Origin: Flavobacterium limnosediminis JC2902
GTDB taxonomy: Bacteria; Bacteroidota; Bacteroidia; Flavobacteriales; Flavobacteriaceae
Direction of reading: 5' to 3'
DNA: 44,428 nucleotides
Assembly (NCBI RefSeq): GCF_000498535.1
Contig: NZ_AVGG01000016.1
Span: 1 to 44,428 of the forward strand
The notes below the pieces were generated by a model. The model was not told where the DNA came from and ran no database searches. It saw only the letters and a list, made by a program, of their open reading frames with translations. Positions 44,362 through 44,428 of the stretch are shown here, piece by piece. The translations under genes and the position numbers were made by a program. The stretch's first letter is position 1. Every line of letters begins with the position of its first letter.

Positions 44362-44428
44362 TGAGTTGCTTAGTTTCTGAGTAACTGAGTAACTGAGTGG
44401 CTGAGTAAGAGTAAAGAGTAAAGAGTAA
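44362..44428. repeat. Short tandem repeats upstream of mnmE
   Basis: TGAGTAAC repeats (44376-44399), then AGAGTAA repeats (44406-44428), run to the window edge. The sequence is low-complexity and non-coding, and the array may continue beyond. Confidence 0.7.

Overview
The window is low-GC Bacteroidetes DNA, most like a Flavobacterium-type gliding marine or soil bacterium. The grounds are type IX secretion (T9SS) sorting domains of types A and B, SprB repeats, a PorP/SprF partner protein, TTG-N18/19-TAnnTTTG promoters and a typical bacteroidete mnmE. No rRNA, tRNA or CRISPR array was seen.

Layout. (1) 1-4933: the 3' part of a giant T9SS type B cell-surface protein (Ig-like modules, SprB repeats, PKD) and its PorP/SprF-family partner. 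(2) 5653-12451: a same-strand cluster of DNA-targeting genes: a fused type IIG restriction-methylase, an OLD-like ATPase/TOPRIM protein, an Mrr endonuclease and a GYF_2 membrane protein. (3) 12839-16230: two gene cassettes bounded by attC-like imperfect inverted repeats. Each cassette begins with a 10-bp sequence that is the reverse complement of the start of the repeat after its own gene, which is the hallmark of integron cassettes. Both cassette genes carry a HEPN RNase motif (RNxxxH). One of them is a large protein with RNA polymerase alpha-CTD-like and sigma region-4-like segments. (4) 16370-18199: an XRE regulator divergent from a nucleotidyltransferase-HEPN-like protein and a small companion. 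(5) 18585-42943: a genomic island of about 24.3 kb inserted at the 3' end of mnmE, bounded by a 21-bp direct repeat (20/21 identical). (6) 42923-44311: mnmE, followed by short tandem repeats.

The island. Its left cargo is a minus-strand operon of SF2 helicase, AAA ATPase and HNH nuclease (Septu/PtuAB-like plus a helicase). Next, on the plus strand, come a small T9SS type A protein, a 2298-aa Rhs/YD toxin, a translationally coupled immunity candidate, a lipoprotein and a 1269-aa T9SS type B protein. A candidate small hairpin RNA sits beyond them. The right end is a minus-strand maintenance module: two zinc-finger/HTH proteins, a tyrosine recombinase, an excisionase-like HTH, a replication-initiator-like protein and a DnaC-like ATPase. 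The recombinase lies beside the mnmE junction, as expected for the island's integrase.

Overall this is an accessory hotspot in which anti-phage genes, inter-bacterial weaponry and mobile-element functions are stacked next to a conserved chromosomal gene. The least ordinary signals are the integron-like HEPN cassettes without a visible integron integrase, the three-gene Septu-like operon, and an 18-bp palindrome doublet found both upstream of the Rhs operon and upstream of the restriction gene.
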